Shown piece by piece: positions 50,692 through 61,231 of a DNA stretch of 64,000 nucleotides (within the stretch, counting starts at the first letter, position 1; each line of letters opens with the position of its first letter). Source of the DNA: Rhodeus uyekii (lineage: Eukaryota > Chordata > Actinopteri > Cypriniformes > Acheilognathidae); NCBI GenBank assembly GCA_037043235.1, contig JAWRVZ010000004.1:416001-480000 (forward strand). The letters run 5' to 3'. The notes beneath the pieces were generated by a model, which saw only the letters and a program-made list of their open reading frames with translations, searched no databases and had not been told where the DNA came from. A program made the position numbers and the translations under genes.

Positions 50692-51932
50692 ATGGCGGGT
50701 ACACAGATTTTTGCGTTGTCACTCCTGCCGCGTTTCATCACGGGCAGTGATATACACGCTCTCTGTGTCACATGTTTGCATGCATGCTCACTGCTCGAGG
50801 GCTCTGAGTGTGCAGAGTGTTTGCGGCTGCCGCCGCGCACTCTCCGCTCTGCCTGGCAGTTTTTGAGGGAACTGCTCAGGCTCGCGGTCCTCGTGATCTC
50901 GCCCCGCTGCAGCTGAGGCTCAGCGGCGGTCGCGCTCATGAGGATCACAACTGGGTTTAACAGCGGGGTTGGAGACGGGGACGCCTTTTCTTCTCCCTTT
51001 CCTGTTAAATCTACCCTCACGCAGGACTCGGAAGCGCACCATGTGGTGACTACTTCCGACCAGGGTGAGGAAGCGTTGCTGAACTTCTCCAATTTTGAGA
51101 AATTGGAGGTGGATTTAGTCAGCATCGATGTGGATGAGGTTGAACCGCCATCAATCTCATCTGCATTTGAGGAGCTGCTTGAGGTTTTGGGCAATGGCGA
51201 GGCTGGGTCTCGAGTGACCAGCTGAGCCAAGGGACGCTCGTTCAAGGACGAGTGTTGCCTGCCGCCCGAGTACAGCCTCAGCGTCGGGATTTGCTTTTTT
51301 TTCCGAACCTCCACATCGAGGTGTTGAGGTCATGGAAATAGCCCGCTTCTCACAGAGTGTATAGCAGCGTTGAGCCGTTAACTATACTACTCCTGTGGCC
51401 GGTTTAGGGGCGATGCCTAGAGTGGAAGTTGGCGAGTTATTTCGCGCACCACTCATCGCCGTCCCTGAAATCCCGACGCCGCCCATATCCTCGATGACGG
51501 CGGGGGATGGCCCTTTGGCAGTCGCCGAGCTGCGCAGGGCCACTGCTATCTCTCTCTGCGCCATGCTTTTTGACCGCGCTGAGAGAGAGAGAAAAATAAG
51601 AATATCCTCTTTATGCCCCTCTTATGCCTCCTGGCCTCTTCGGCGATGCTATCGAGATGGCAGTCGAGAGGTTTAATGAGGCTGCAAAGCGGGAGGTAGC
51701 ATTCAGGAGAATTCTTCCCCGTCGCTCTCGAGTGTCTGGGACTGCGAGCCAGCCGCAGCCCAGCAGCGGCTCCTCCTACCGCGCTGCTCAGCGGCAGAGC
51801 ATTGTCACCAGACAGCCCCCTCTGGGTGGCAGTACAGGTTGTCACGCTCAGCTGCAGCCTTCGGGCAGGACAGATCTGAGGGCTGTCCTCCAGGCTAGGC
51901 AGGGGCCCCCGCTGGTCTGCCTCGAGGGGTAG
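50692..51932 (+). pseudogene. DIRS gag-like ORF1 remnant
   Basis: Pieces of the gag-like first ORF are spread over at least two frames. They start with the ATG at 50692. The first piece has a Cys-rich stretch (HALCVTCLHACSLLEG, then CAECLRLPPRTLRS) and stops at 50916. Others include LPPGLFGDAIEMAVERF-like sequence near 51624-51680. DIRS ORF1 products are thought to package RNA. Several stops and frame changes break it. A long minus-strand frame (50682-51314) is a shadow of this region. Confidence 0.7.
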
Positions 51933-52128
51933 ATCAGTGCCCTGTAAGCGCGGTAGCAGGCTCGGTACCTCGAGGGGGCCGGGTCATGCTCATCGCAGGT
52001 AGCTACTTCCGGTTGTGCCCCACACGGGGCGCACTGGGCAGGCTGCCCCCTCTGAGGAGGGTTTTAGAGCATCTGCTCCGGAGGCTCTCTGGTGCCATCC
52101 AGGGCCCCGAGTAGAAAAACATATCTGT

Positions 52129-53960
52129 CCAGAGGTCAGTCTCGAGAGACTGATACCCTTAGTAGATTTCATGGTAGCGTGGTTACGTCTGCCAGGTATC
52201 TCTCAGAAGGGTCCTGCGTACCGTATCAGAATGATATGCTACTTTGTTCCGGGTCTATCCACCCGGATTTTTCGGGGGTTCTGCCAACTCTGGTGGTCCC
52301 CGAGCAGGCTCTGGTCATGGGATAGGGAGTCGTCTCATTGCTGGGGAAAGAGGCCATAAGGTATGTTCCTCTCTCAGCCAGAGGTCCGGGCTTTTATAGC
52401 CGATACTTCATCGTCCCTAGAAGGGATGGAGGCTTGCGTCCTACTTTAGATCTTTGCCACTGAGATCTAGAGAGTTAACTCTGAAGCAGTTTGTAGTGCA
52501 AGCCAGGCCTGAGGACCGGCTTGTCGCGACAGATCTGAAGGACGCATATTTGCATGTCTCCATCCTTCCACAGTACCGGAAGTTCCTCAGATTCGCCTTT
52601 GGGGACAAGGCTTATCTATACCAAGTTCTTCCGTTCGGCCTAGCTTGTCTCCTCACACTTTCAACAAGTGCGTGGATGCAGCTCTAGCTCCGCTCCTGGG
52701 AGTTCTGGAGTAGATGTGCTCGGCCTCCGAGGGGGCCTAGCGCATGGTATTGGTCTCACAACCGAGGTTGCTAAGACCGCTCTCCTCTCCAGAGCCGATG
52801 TATCCCTGCCGGCTGTTTCCTGCGGGCCAGCTTGGCTTCAGGGCTCTTCTTCCCGGGAGGTTTATGTACGTATCTCTTCGACGACTGGCTCTTTCCGGCC
52901 CAGTCTCGGGAGAGCGCGGTGCGACATCGAGATGTTGTTCTCGCACACATTTAGGAGCTCGGGCTGAGACTGAATACCGGGAGGAATGTGCTCTTGCCGA
53001 GGCAGAGCACTACGTCCCTCGTGTTGTACGGAACTTTGGGTCAAACTCAGCACGGTTTCTCCCGTGCGTGTTGCCTCCATCCCGTCCTCAGTCGAGAGCA
53101 TAAGGCTAGGTCGGCCACTCATGGTCAGACGCTTCTAGGAAGTGTTAAATTTTGTGGCGGCAGTTCCCAGTGCTTTTCCACTAGGCCTGCGCCATCTGTG
53201 ACCGTTATGGTGGCTCAAAAACCAGGGGGTTTTCCTCGAGGGGCAACCTTTCCCGCTTGATCAAGGTCTCAAAGCGATGCTGCGGGTCTTGCATCAGTGG
53301 AAGAAAGCCTGGTTTCTTTCCCGAAGGCCCGTACTGGGATCACTCTGTCACCGCGTGACGCTGTTGACAGACGCCTCCCGCTCGGGTTGGGGGGTGGCTC
53401 CGAGGGGCCGCTCGACTTAGGGTCTGTGGAGCAGACTCCACCTCTCCTGGCATATAGTATGTGCCGGAAGCGTGGCTGTCCGTTTAGCACTTCAAGCTTT
53501 TCTCCCAGACCTCCTGTGGACCCAAAGGGAAACTCAGCTCCCTTCGAGCAGTTTACATCCCGGGGTCCCCAAATTCGGGGGCAGACTTCCTGTCGAGACA
53601 GGGGCTGAGGCCCGGGGAATAGGACTCCGCACCGAGGTGTTGGAGCAGATGGGGGGAATTCCGGCCCGTTCCGTCTCGAGAGACGACTCGCTGCCTGCTC
53701 TATTCTCCCCTGTTCTCCCAGCTTCTCTCTGGCTGGTACGACATGAGTAGCTGAGGCTCCTCTTGTACACCTTTCCCCGGTTGCTCTGCTCCCAGGGTTC
53801 TAGAGAAAGTTCGCCAGGACAGGGTCCGTCTCACCTTTATTGCCCCGCAGTGGCCGGGCAGGGTGTAGTTCTCGGACTTGGTGTCCCTCCTAGACGGCAC
53901 TCTTTGGAGGTTCCCGTCAGAGTGGACCTTCTGTTCCAGGCTTAGGGCAGGATACTTCAT
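52129..53960 (+). pseudogene. DIRS reverse transcriptase-RNase H remnant
   Basis: The RT landmarks appear in order in several frames: YFIVPRRDGGLRPTLDL near 52395-52450, the first catalytic Asp in DLKDAYLHVSI (about 52530-52565), LPFGL (about 52630), and the YLFDDWLF catalytic pair near 52868-52895. RNase H is marked by TLLTDASRSGWG (about 53348-53385), with its first catalytic Asp. Downstream, FPPVALLPRVLEKVRQDR and FIAPQWPG (about 53770-53860) match the region that normally follows. Stops after LPFGL and between blocks make it non-functional. Confidence 0.85.
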
Positions 53961-53974
53961 CCTCGCCCGGAACT

Positions 53975-55000
53975 GTGGAATCTGTGGGTCTGGCCTCTGA
54001 GGTGGCCCGACTCATAGACTCAGGTCTCTCGACTGAGGTCGTTGAGACCATTCTCCACTCTAGAGCCCCGTCCACGAAGAAGCTCTACGCTCAGAAGTGG
54101 AATATTTTCACTTCCTGGTGCAGTGACAAACATTTAGACCCAGTGACCTGCCATGTGGTATCGTCCTGGAGTTCTACAAGAAAAGTTCGCTGCCGGGTTG
54201 TCCCCCTCCACGCTTAAGGTGTACGTGGCTGCCATTACGGCTTACCACGTACCCCCAAGTGGTACCCCTCGGGGTTGGGACCCCCTAGTAGTGCGTTTCC
54301 TTCGTGGCACTTTGAGGCTAAGGCCAGCAGTACGCTCTCGGGCTGGGACCTGTCCCTGGTTCTCCAGGCTCTGTCCCAGGCACCCTTGAGCCACTCGAGG
54401 ACATCTCGGAGGAATTCCTCACCCTTAAAACGGTGTTCCTTTTAGCCATCTCCTCCTTTTAGAGGCTTGGTGACCTTCAGGCCCTCTCAGTGGCCCCTCC
54501 TGTTTGGAGTTTGTTCCTTGTCTGGCGAAAGCTTTCCTCTTTTCCAGACCTGGATATGTTCCTAAAGTGCGTTCGAGCCCGGCTCGTCACACTATACTGC
54601 AGGCCTTAGGTCTTCCCCTCCAGTCGTGACCAGGAGTCCAAGAACAAGGTCTGTCCAGTGTGAGCACTGGACACCTACGTCCGCAGAGCGGTTTCATTAC
54701 GTAGGTCAGACCTACTCTTTGTATGCTTCGGGGCTCCTAAGGGAGCTCCAGCGTCAGAACTAACTTTGAGCTGGTGGATAGTCGAGACTATCTCACTGAC
54801 TTATGGCTCGGCGGGTCAGCAGTTCCTACTGCATGTCCACGCCCACTCTACCCGGAGCATGGCTACCTCTAAAAAGCTTTTGCGCAGGGGCTCCCCTTGC
54901 TGATACTTGTGATGCGGCTGGCTGGTCCTCACCGCATACTCTTATTAGGTTCTACCAGTTAGACCTTAACCCCGCTTTGGGAACCTTGGCCCTTTCGTAG
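53975..55000 (+). pseudogene. DIRS tyrosine recombinase remnant
   Basis: The N-terminal core-binding part is split over two frames: STKKLYAQKWNIFTSWC (about 54073-54120) and GLSPSTLKVYVAAITAYH (about 54195-54248). The catalytic part has FLLAISSF, then a TAG at 54460-54462, then RLGDLQALSV, which includes the presumed active-site Arg. The C-terminal SPHTLIRFYQLDL (about 54925-54965) carries the His/Arg and Tyr signature. The enzyme would join the cDNA circle to the target, but the in-frame stop and frameshifts make this copy inactive. Confidence 0.82.
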
Positions 55001-55052
55001 TGAGCTACGTTAGCTTGGCGTACTCCGTTCGCTGAGGCGGCGTGGGTATTCT

Positions 55053-55156
55053 CGTTCCCATATGCGTTCCGACGCAGTGTTGAGTTCCCTTGACAGGGAA
55101 CGTCTCAGGTTACTTACGTAACCCTAGTTCCCTTAGAGTGAACGAGACACTGCGTC
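55053..55156. repeat. DIRS internal complementary region
   Basis: 55053-55101 is the exact complement of the element's first 49 bp (50441-50489). 55102-55156 is the complement of the right end 55338-55392 with one mismatch. The two halves meet at AAC|GTC, a junction of the two element ends sharing one GTT. Confidence 0.92.
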
Positions 55157-55192
55157 TCGTAGCCTCAGCTCCATCGCACGCCGGCTGTTTCA

Positions 55193-55395
55193 GACACTAG
55201 TTAAGCTGAGGCTTCTAGTTCACTGCGTGCCTATATACTCCTGGCTCATGATATCACCCTCGGTGATTGCACTCGCACACCTGGTTTCAATTGCGCTTCA
55301 AGAGACAATCACGCTAATGCGTTCCCATATGCGTTCCGACGCAGTGTCTCGTTCCCTCTAAGGGAACTAGGGTTACGTAAGTAACCTGAGACGTT
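55193..55395 (-). repeat. DIRS right inverted terminal repeat
   Basis: It is complementary to the left terminal repeat up to about 55350. It then has its own end, ACTAGGGTTACGTAAGTAAC and CTGAGAC, followed by GTT. The right repeat is longer than the left, as in other DIRS elements. Confidence 0.88.
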
Positions 55396-55651
55396 TTCCC
55401 TCGCTACTACAGCCATCAACTGCACTTTATTAATATATTTAAAAATACTTGTACAACTCTTTATTAAAACCAGTTTGAGTATTAGATCATCAGAGTGAGG
55501 ATAAAGAGAATAAAATGAGGACATTTTGGCTAGTCCTCACTTTTTGAGATCCCCTTTAAAGGCCTATTTGAGGGTCAAGACTTTGAGGGTTTTAACAATA
55601 ATGTTATAAGTTTAAGGGTTGGTTTAGGTAAGGGTACTGGTTAGGCACTTA

Positions 55652-56301
55652 CCGTATTTTCCTGCATATAACTCACAGATGCAGATAATCCACACTCATA
55701 TAGCCCGCGGGTTTTGGGGTTTTGTGTAAAAAAATCGTTGGCATAACCCGCACTCATAGATTGATAAACTTTTTTGTGCAAGTTCACATTTTGAATTTCG
55801 AAAGTTGCTTGCATGACGTCAATTATACATAACTGTTCAGCCTTGGTACACAGTGCTTGTGCGCGAAATTCAAACAATAAGAAAACAAACACAAGTCAGA
55901 ATCAGAACAAAAAGAAAAAGCGGTATCTCCCGCTGTGCAGCAGCACGTCCCTTAAGAAGCATATTCTACACGTGTTGATCATCGGATGAGAAGAGAAGAG
56001 CACGCCCTCATGGCAGCACAGCCTATCACGTCTTCTTACATGATTGACAGGTCAGACAGCCTATCAGCGCCACCTGTCAGAGTGATAGTGCAAGCGCAGG
56101 AGACAACAACCCTTGCAAGAAAGAAAAACGGAAAGAAAATACCGCAAAAAACCCTTACGTTCTTAGGGACGTAACAAATATATTGAAATATTATTACTTG
56201 TAAAAAAATTGTGATACAGCCCGCACCCTTATATAACCCGCACCCCCTATGGGGTTTGTAAAATCTGGTATAACCCGTGGGTTATATGCGGGAAAATACG
56301 G
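55652..56301. mobile_element. ACCGTATTTT-type MITE, copy 1
   Basis: The ends CCGTATTTTCCTGCATATAA and GTTATATGCGGGAAAATACGG are inverted repeats, flanked by TA on each side (55650-55651, 56302-56303). Many CCCGCA and TATAACCCGC motifs lie near both ends. It is 650 bp. The same family recurs at 57615 and 58835. Confidence 0.85.
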
Positions 56302-56303
56302 TA

Positions 56304-57614
56304 GTTGTGATGGGTAGAGTTAGAGATTTTACTGCATCAATGAATATCCTAAACAAAGATAGATGTACAAGAATGTGTGTGTTTGTCTTTGAGTGTTGCA
56401 AACAAATCATTGCATCGTTGGGATTTGAATTGATTAATTGAATCATAGTTTGAACTGATTTTAGCGAATCTAATATAATTTATTTGAAACAGAAAAACTG
56501 TTAAAACAGCTCTGTCTTAATGCTGTCATAAAGAAGGATGATGGAAGTAGCATAATGACAGTCTTTAGGAAGTGTAATGAGCACATTAAAGTGCAGTAAA
56601 ATAATTACGATATTCCCAGTGTTGCTTTATTTTATGTTGGTTTGCTATCGTTTCCAGACCACTGAGTATTTTGCTTTATGAAAAGGCGTGGAAACAGGGC
56701 GGCATGTGCTTTGAATGAAAAGCCCTGTGGGTACCGTAGTCTTCAGGGTTAGAGAAAAGATAAGACTGCGTTTCCCAGGAGGCTATGCTATCTCTAGCAG
56801 TCAGCCAGACAGTTAGAATGGGTCATTCTGTTTATCCAGACACATGCTGACAAAGCCAAAAACATACATGCTCACACACTCACATAAAAATGTTGTTCAA
56901 ACAAACCCGCTCTGTTATACACATTTCCCTAGTCGCATACCAACAAGCCTTGCAATGTTGGGTTAAGCTGTGGCCTTAAATAGGACTTTTTTTCTCTCTC
57001 TGTCAGTCTGCCAGTCAGATCCAATGTGGCTCCCTTAGATGAGGACTGGGCCTCAATTTGCAGAGCCACAATGGCTGTGTGCCGATGAAGAGATATCTCA
57101 AATGAGATTCACAGCTGTCTTTTTCCCATTTCTTCAGAGAAGGCTATACAATAGCAGAATCCAGCAAGAGTCATGTCATTCACTCTTATGATTATAGATA
57201 GGGTTCAGGCAACAATGGGCTGCAGACACAGATTTGAGGTGTCGGAGAAGGTGAGAAGGTCTTCATAAATCTTCTTTTATATACCGAAAAGGACTCAAAA
57301 GGCTGTGAAAAATGAGAGTGAGAGAAATCAGTCTGGCTACTATTGATTTGTAGTTGGGTTCCCAGACATGTAGAGATGTATAATTTATGGGAATGCTGTA
57401 TGATCTGGGATAAAACAGTGGGCTTAATTTATGGTTAACAATATGGCCAGTGAAAATGAAGAAACAAGAAATTCCATATAAGAGGCATAGTTGAAAACTG
57501 TTATTTTAAATTGTAGTAATATTTTGCTGTTAAAGTTTTTATTTCATCAAATATGAGCAATAGAGACTTATTTAAAAAACAAAGCAAAAAATGTTACAGA
57601 CCCCATTAAAGTTA
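56304..57614. other. Intronic DNA between two MITEs
   Basis: Unique-looking sequence. No exon or repeat is recognised. Confidence 0.4.
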
Positions 57615-58219
57615 CCATATTTTCCCGCAGATAATCCGCACCCTCATATAGCCCGCACGTTTTGTGTAAAAAATTGTTGGTATATCCCGCACTCTTATGT
57701 AATCCACACCCAAATTTTTATAGTTGCTCGCAGGACGTCAATTATCCATAACTGTTCAGGCTCTGTACACAGTGCTTGTGCGCGAAATTCACACAATAAG
57801 AAAACAAACACAAGTCAGAATCAGAACAAAAAGAAAAAGCAGTCTCTCCTGCTGTGCAGCAGCACGTCCCTTAAGAAGCGTATTCTACAGGTGTTGATCA
57901 TCAGATGAGATGAGAAGAGCTTGCCATAATGGCAGCACAGCCAATCATGTCGTCTTGCATGATTGACAGGTCAGACAGCCTATCAGCGCCACCTGTCAGA
58001 GTGATAGTGCAAGTGCAGGAGACAACAACCCTTGCAAGAAAGAAAAACGGAAAGAAAATACTGCAAAAAAAATCCTTACGTTCTTAGGGACATAACAAAT
58101 ATATTGAAATATTACGTGTAAAAAATGTGTGATATAGGCCGCACCCTTGTATAACCCACACCCCCTGCAGGTTTTGTAACATCTAGTATAACCCGCGGGT
58201 TATATGTGGGAAAATACGG
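57615..58219. mobile_element. ACCGTATTTT-type MITE, copy 2
   Basis: It has the same ends as copy 1 (CCATATTTTCCCGCAGATAA; GGGAAAATACGG), TA on each side, and an interior very similar to copy 1 over more than 300 bp. Confidence 0.85.
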
Positions 58220-58360
58220 TACATTGTGAATGAAAATGTGTCTGTGTATTATGTATTTTAACTGTTGGCACACAATTAACTATTGGTGCAACGGATCACA
58301 AAATACACGGCTTAGATGATTAAACAGTTTTTGAGTCACGGATCAAGTTAATTTTTGGAT

Positions 58361-58392
58361 CAGCAAAAAAAAAAACAAAAAAAAAAAAAACA
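58361..58392. repeat. A-rich run
   Basis: Nearly pure adenine, interrupted by a C, inside the outer hAT-like element. Confidence 0.9.
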
Positions 58393-58659
58393 TTTGAACA
58401 TTATTAAAGACAATAACAGTCATATAGAAAAAAAAACAGTATAACAAAGCGGCAAATAAAGTCTAACATTCGTATTTAGGTACAGAAATGTAATAAGTAT
58501 ATTAATTAAATAGATTAATATTTGTTAAAGCTGTGTTTTGTTGTTTGATTAACATTAATGACAGACAGCAGCAGGTATTTATAGGCTGCTGTTACTTTAA
58601 GACCTAATGCACCTAAGGTGCATCACTTGTCAGCAGCCATATCACCCTATAACCTAAGT

Positions 58660-59750
58660 CATAGGTGTCAAACTCAAGGCCCGCGGGCCACATCCGGCCC
58701 GGCGTGTAATTATATCCGGCCCGCGAGAGCATTTTATTAATGGCCCGCGAGATGTCCCGCGCTCCAGCTGACCCGCCGAACACTTCCTGTACTAAACAGG
58801 AAGTGGCTAATGATGCTTCGCGCTCGCGCTAGTACCGCGCGATTGTTATTGTCAATTATCCATAACTGTTCAGGCTCGGTACACAGTGCTTGTGCGCGAA
58901 ATTCAGGTGTTGATCATCGGATGAGAAGAGCCCGCCCTCATGGCAGAACGTCTTCTTGCATGATTGACAGGTCAGACAGCCTATCAGCGCCAGCTGTCAG
59001 AGTGATAGTAAAAGCGCCAGAAAGAAAATACAGCGCAAAAAAACAAAAAACATTACGTCCTTAGGGACGTAACAAATATATTGAAATATTATTACGTGTT
59101 AAAAAAAAAAAATTTTATATAGTTTGTAAAATCTGCTATAACCCATGGGTTATATGCGGGAAAATACGGTATATGTTTACTGACACACTGCCCGTGTGTC
59201 TCATTTGCGGAGCTAGATAAGCACGGCACTATAAGACAAATGACATAAGAGCAAATTCAACTGAATGATTTGATTTGTTATTGCTGAAAAGCAAAAATTG
59301 TATTTAGATTTCCAGGTTTTGTTATGCAGCATGTCCATATTTTGAATTTGTATAATTTTGACAGGATATATTTTTATGGAGAGCAAAATCTTTTATATAT
59401 AAATCTTTTTAAGTTTTATATAAAATGACATAAGAGTAAAGAAATTTGAATGTTTGTTCTTTTAACTTTTACTTTTACTTTACTTACTTGTTTACTTTAT
59501 TTCTAACTTGTATAATTTAGACAGGATATATTTTCATTTTTTTTTTAAATATTTTTAAGTTATTTAAGGTATAAGTTGATTTACTCCAGAATAATATTTC
59601 TGTCTGTTTTTATTCACATCTAATTTAAAAAAAGGTAAGTTTTAAAAGTTTAGTTTTAGTGTTTTCAATAAATGTTTATCCTGTTCGGCCCGTGACCTAA
59701 ATTTTTTTTTGGGATTTTGGCCCCCTGTGCAATTGAGTTTGACACCCCTG
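58660..59750. mobile_element. hAT-like element (inner), nested
   Basis: The inverted ends CATAGGTGTCAAACTC and GAGTTTGACACCCCTG are flanked by the exact 8-bp duplication ACCTAAGT (58652-58659, 59751-59758). Just inside the left end is AAGGCCCGCGGGCC. It carries a further MITE copy. Confidence 0.88.
58835..59169. mobile_element. ACCGTATTTT-type MITE, copy 3, left-deleted
   Basis: The interior and right end (GGGAAAATACGG then TA) match the copies at 55652 and 57615. The left end keeps only TACCG before jumping to internal sequence. It is nested in the inner hAT-like element. Confidence 0.75.
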
Positions 59751-59758
59751 ACCTAAGT

Positions 59759-59975
59759 GATGGGGACACTGTACTGCAACAAGCACCATCTTTCGGATGA
59801 GACGTTAAACCGAGGTCCTGACTCTCTGTGGTCATTAAAAATCCCAGGATGTCCTTCGCAAGAGTAGGGGTTTAACCCTGGCATCCTGGCACATTGATGG
59901 TGGTTGAGGAGATTCCCTCGTACTATGTAAAGCGCTTTGAGCTCTGGAAAAGCGCTATATAAATGTAATGATTCT
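59759..59975 (+). mobile_element. Retroposon 3' fragment (SINE/LINE type)
   Basis: It contains ATCTTTCGGATGAGACGTTA, a motif found in an abundant fish retroposon, and ends AAAGCGCTATATAAATGTAA then a TTC/CTT run. The class is not certain. Confidence 0.6.
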
Positions 59976-60349
59976 TCTTCTTCTTAGGCTTCTTAGGCTT
60001 AATGATTTCTTTCTCAGCTATGCATATTTATGCATACATCTGTGCATATAGATAACAATGCTCAATGTAATGGAGTTCTCTTATTCTTGGTTTAGAATTG
60101 CTTAAGGTGTAAATTGACAAGACAAAACTTGTACAAATGATAAACTTTCACTCTATTATAGTTGCATTTTGCAATTAGTCTGCGAATCACGTGTGCCGAA
60201 CCGTAGGGCCTGGTCCGTACGGATCAAGGATCAAATACTATCCGTTACAGCCCTACTATTAACCGATCAACATTCAGAAGCTAAATTGCTTTGTAACATT
60301 AGTTCACATTTCATCCTTCAATGTTTCTGTGTGTTGCTTCCTCTCTTAG

Positions 60350-60478
60350 GTCGGCATACGTGTCCACCAGAGAAATTTGACTGTGGGGGCTCGACAAGCA
60401 AGTGTGTGTCGTTGTCATGGCGCTGCGATGGTGAAAGGGACTGTGAAAATGGAGCAGATGAGGAGCAGTGTGCTGCAG
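60350..60478 (+). CDS. lrp8: Internal exon: LDL-receptor class A module (LA3) of an ApoER2/LRP8-like receptor
   Basis: This exon encodes the next class A module of the same receptor. After two bases completing a split Ser codon it reads RHTCPPEKFDCGGSTSKC, then WRCDGERDC, and ends ENGADEEQCAA. All six cysteines are present. The calcium cluster reads GADEE where GSDE is commoner; the CPPEK...SKC and GADE features recall the third module of ApoER2/LRP8. The acceptor is a polypyrimidine tract ending TTAG (60348-60349) and the donor is GTAAGT (60479). The length is 129 nt, phase 1 on both sides, so exon skipping would keep frame. The open frame extends upstream to 60169, but that part is intron and transposon. 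The exon begins only 94 bp after the end of a hAT element. The next expected module exon is not found in the remaining 3.5 kb. Confidence 0.9.
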
Positions 60479-60868
60479 GTAAGTCCAGGGAGAGAGAGAG
60501 GGAAAGGAAGAAAGAAAGAGAAAATTGCTAAAAATAGCTCCTGTCTGGATAATGCATAGTTAGACTTCAGTGCGGTATGTGTGTGAAGTTAATGGAGTGG
60601 AGTGTAGGCAGTGATGTGTGAGTGAAGTACAGAAACACACAGATGTTTGATGTTATCGTAGGTGACGCTCTTTTCATTATGTCCTCCTAATGTGCAGGAT
60701 GTATATTATAGAATGCACTGGATATTAAAAAACCGTGCCCGATTTTAGTTTCAGACCCCCAACAGTTTGTTCTTGCATTGATGTATCACAGTGGGTGAGA
60801 GGGAGCGCTGAATGTGTTACGACTATAAATAAAATGGCAAAATATCAATTCTGCTTACACATAGACTT

Positions 60869-60897
60869 TCTCTCTCTCACTCTCTCTCTCTCTCTCC
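60869..60897. repeat. (TC)n microsatellite
   Basis: An almost pure CT/TC run. Confidence 0.9.
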
Positions 60898-61231
60898 ACA
60901 CAATAATCTGGCTGCCAAATTCAGGTATTTCAATGTAATATTAGATTCTAAACAAATATTGATTTTGCTTTAATCTTTGACATGCAACCTATACAAGCAT
61001 TGATTCTCCAATTTATGGAGAGATAATGTATTATACATTTGAACTTTTAAAGCCCTTCAGCATCTATGACGGATATACATCTGAAAGGGTCATAGATGGA
61101 AGATCAGCTTTTAACTCTGTTTCCACGGTGATAAATCCTCTGTAGAGCAGTTGAGAATTTGCTGGTTTGTTTAGTATGGCTAAATGTTTCTTGTACTGCG
61201 GACTAAATCACAAGTTGTTGTTATTAATGAA

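Larger units (their letters stand above)
50441..55395 (+). mobile_element. DIRS-like tyrosine-recombinase retroelement, near full length, defective
   Basis: The element has inverted terminal repeats, an internal complementary region, and remnants in order of a gag-like ORF, reverse transcriptase, RNase H and a tyrosine recombinase. That is the diagnostic structure of DIRS elements, which replicate through a circular intermediate and integrate by recombinase instead of a DDE integrase. Both ends carry GTT (50441-50443, 55393-55395) and there is no long target duplication. The region is far more GC-rich than the intron around it, indicating insertion from elsewhere. All three coding blocks are interrupted, so this copy cannot move by itself. 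Confidence 0.92.
58281..60255. mobile_element. hAT-like element (outer), interrupted
   Basis: The left end TATTGGTGCAACGGAT pairs with ATCCGTTACAGCCCTA at the right. The flanking 8-mers CAATTAAC (58273-58280) and CTATTAAC (60256-60263) agree at seven of eight positions, the target-duplication length of hAT elements. Nested inside are another hAT element, a MITE and a retroposon tail. No transposase is recognised. Confidence 0.7.
33776..60349 (+). other. Intron between the LA2 and LA3 exons (about 26.6 kb)
   Basis: It is bounded by a GT donor (33776, or 33785) and an AG acceptor (60348-60349). The exon phases on both sides agree. The 3' third (50.4-60.3 kb) is dominated by transposable elements, including a 5-kb DIRS element. 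Confidence 0.8.

Noticed and set aside
50682..51314. 210-codon minus-strand open frame
   Set aside because: It is the antisense shadow of the GC-rich DIRS gag-like region; the recognisable coding is on the + strand.
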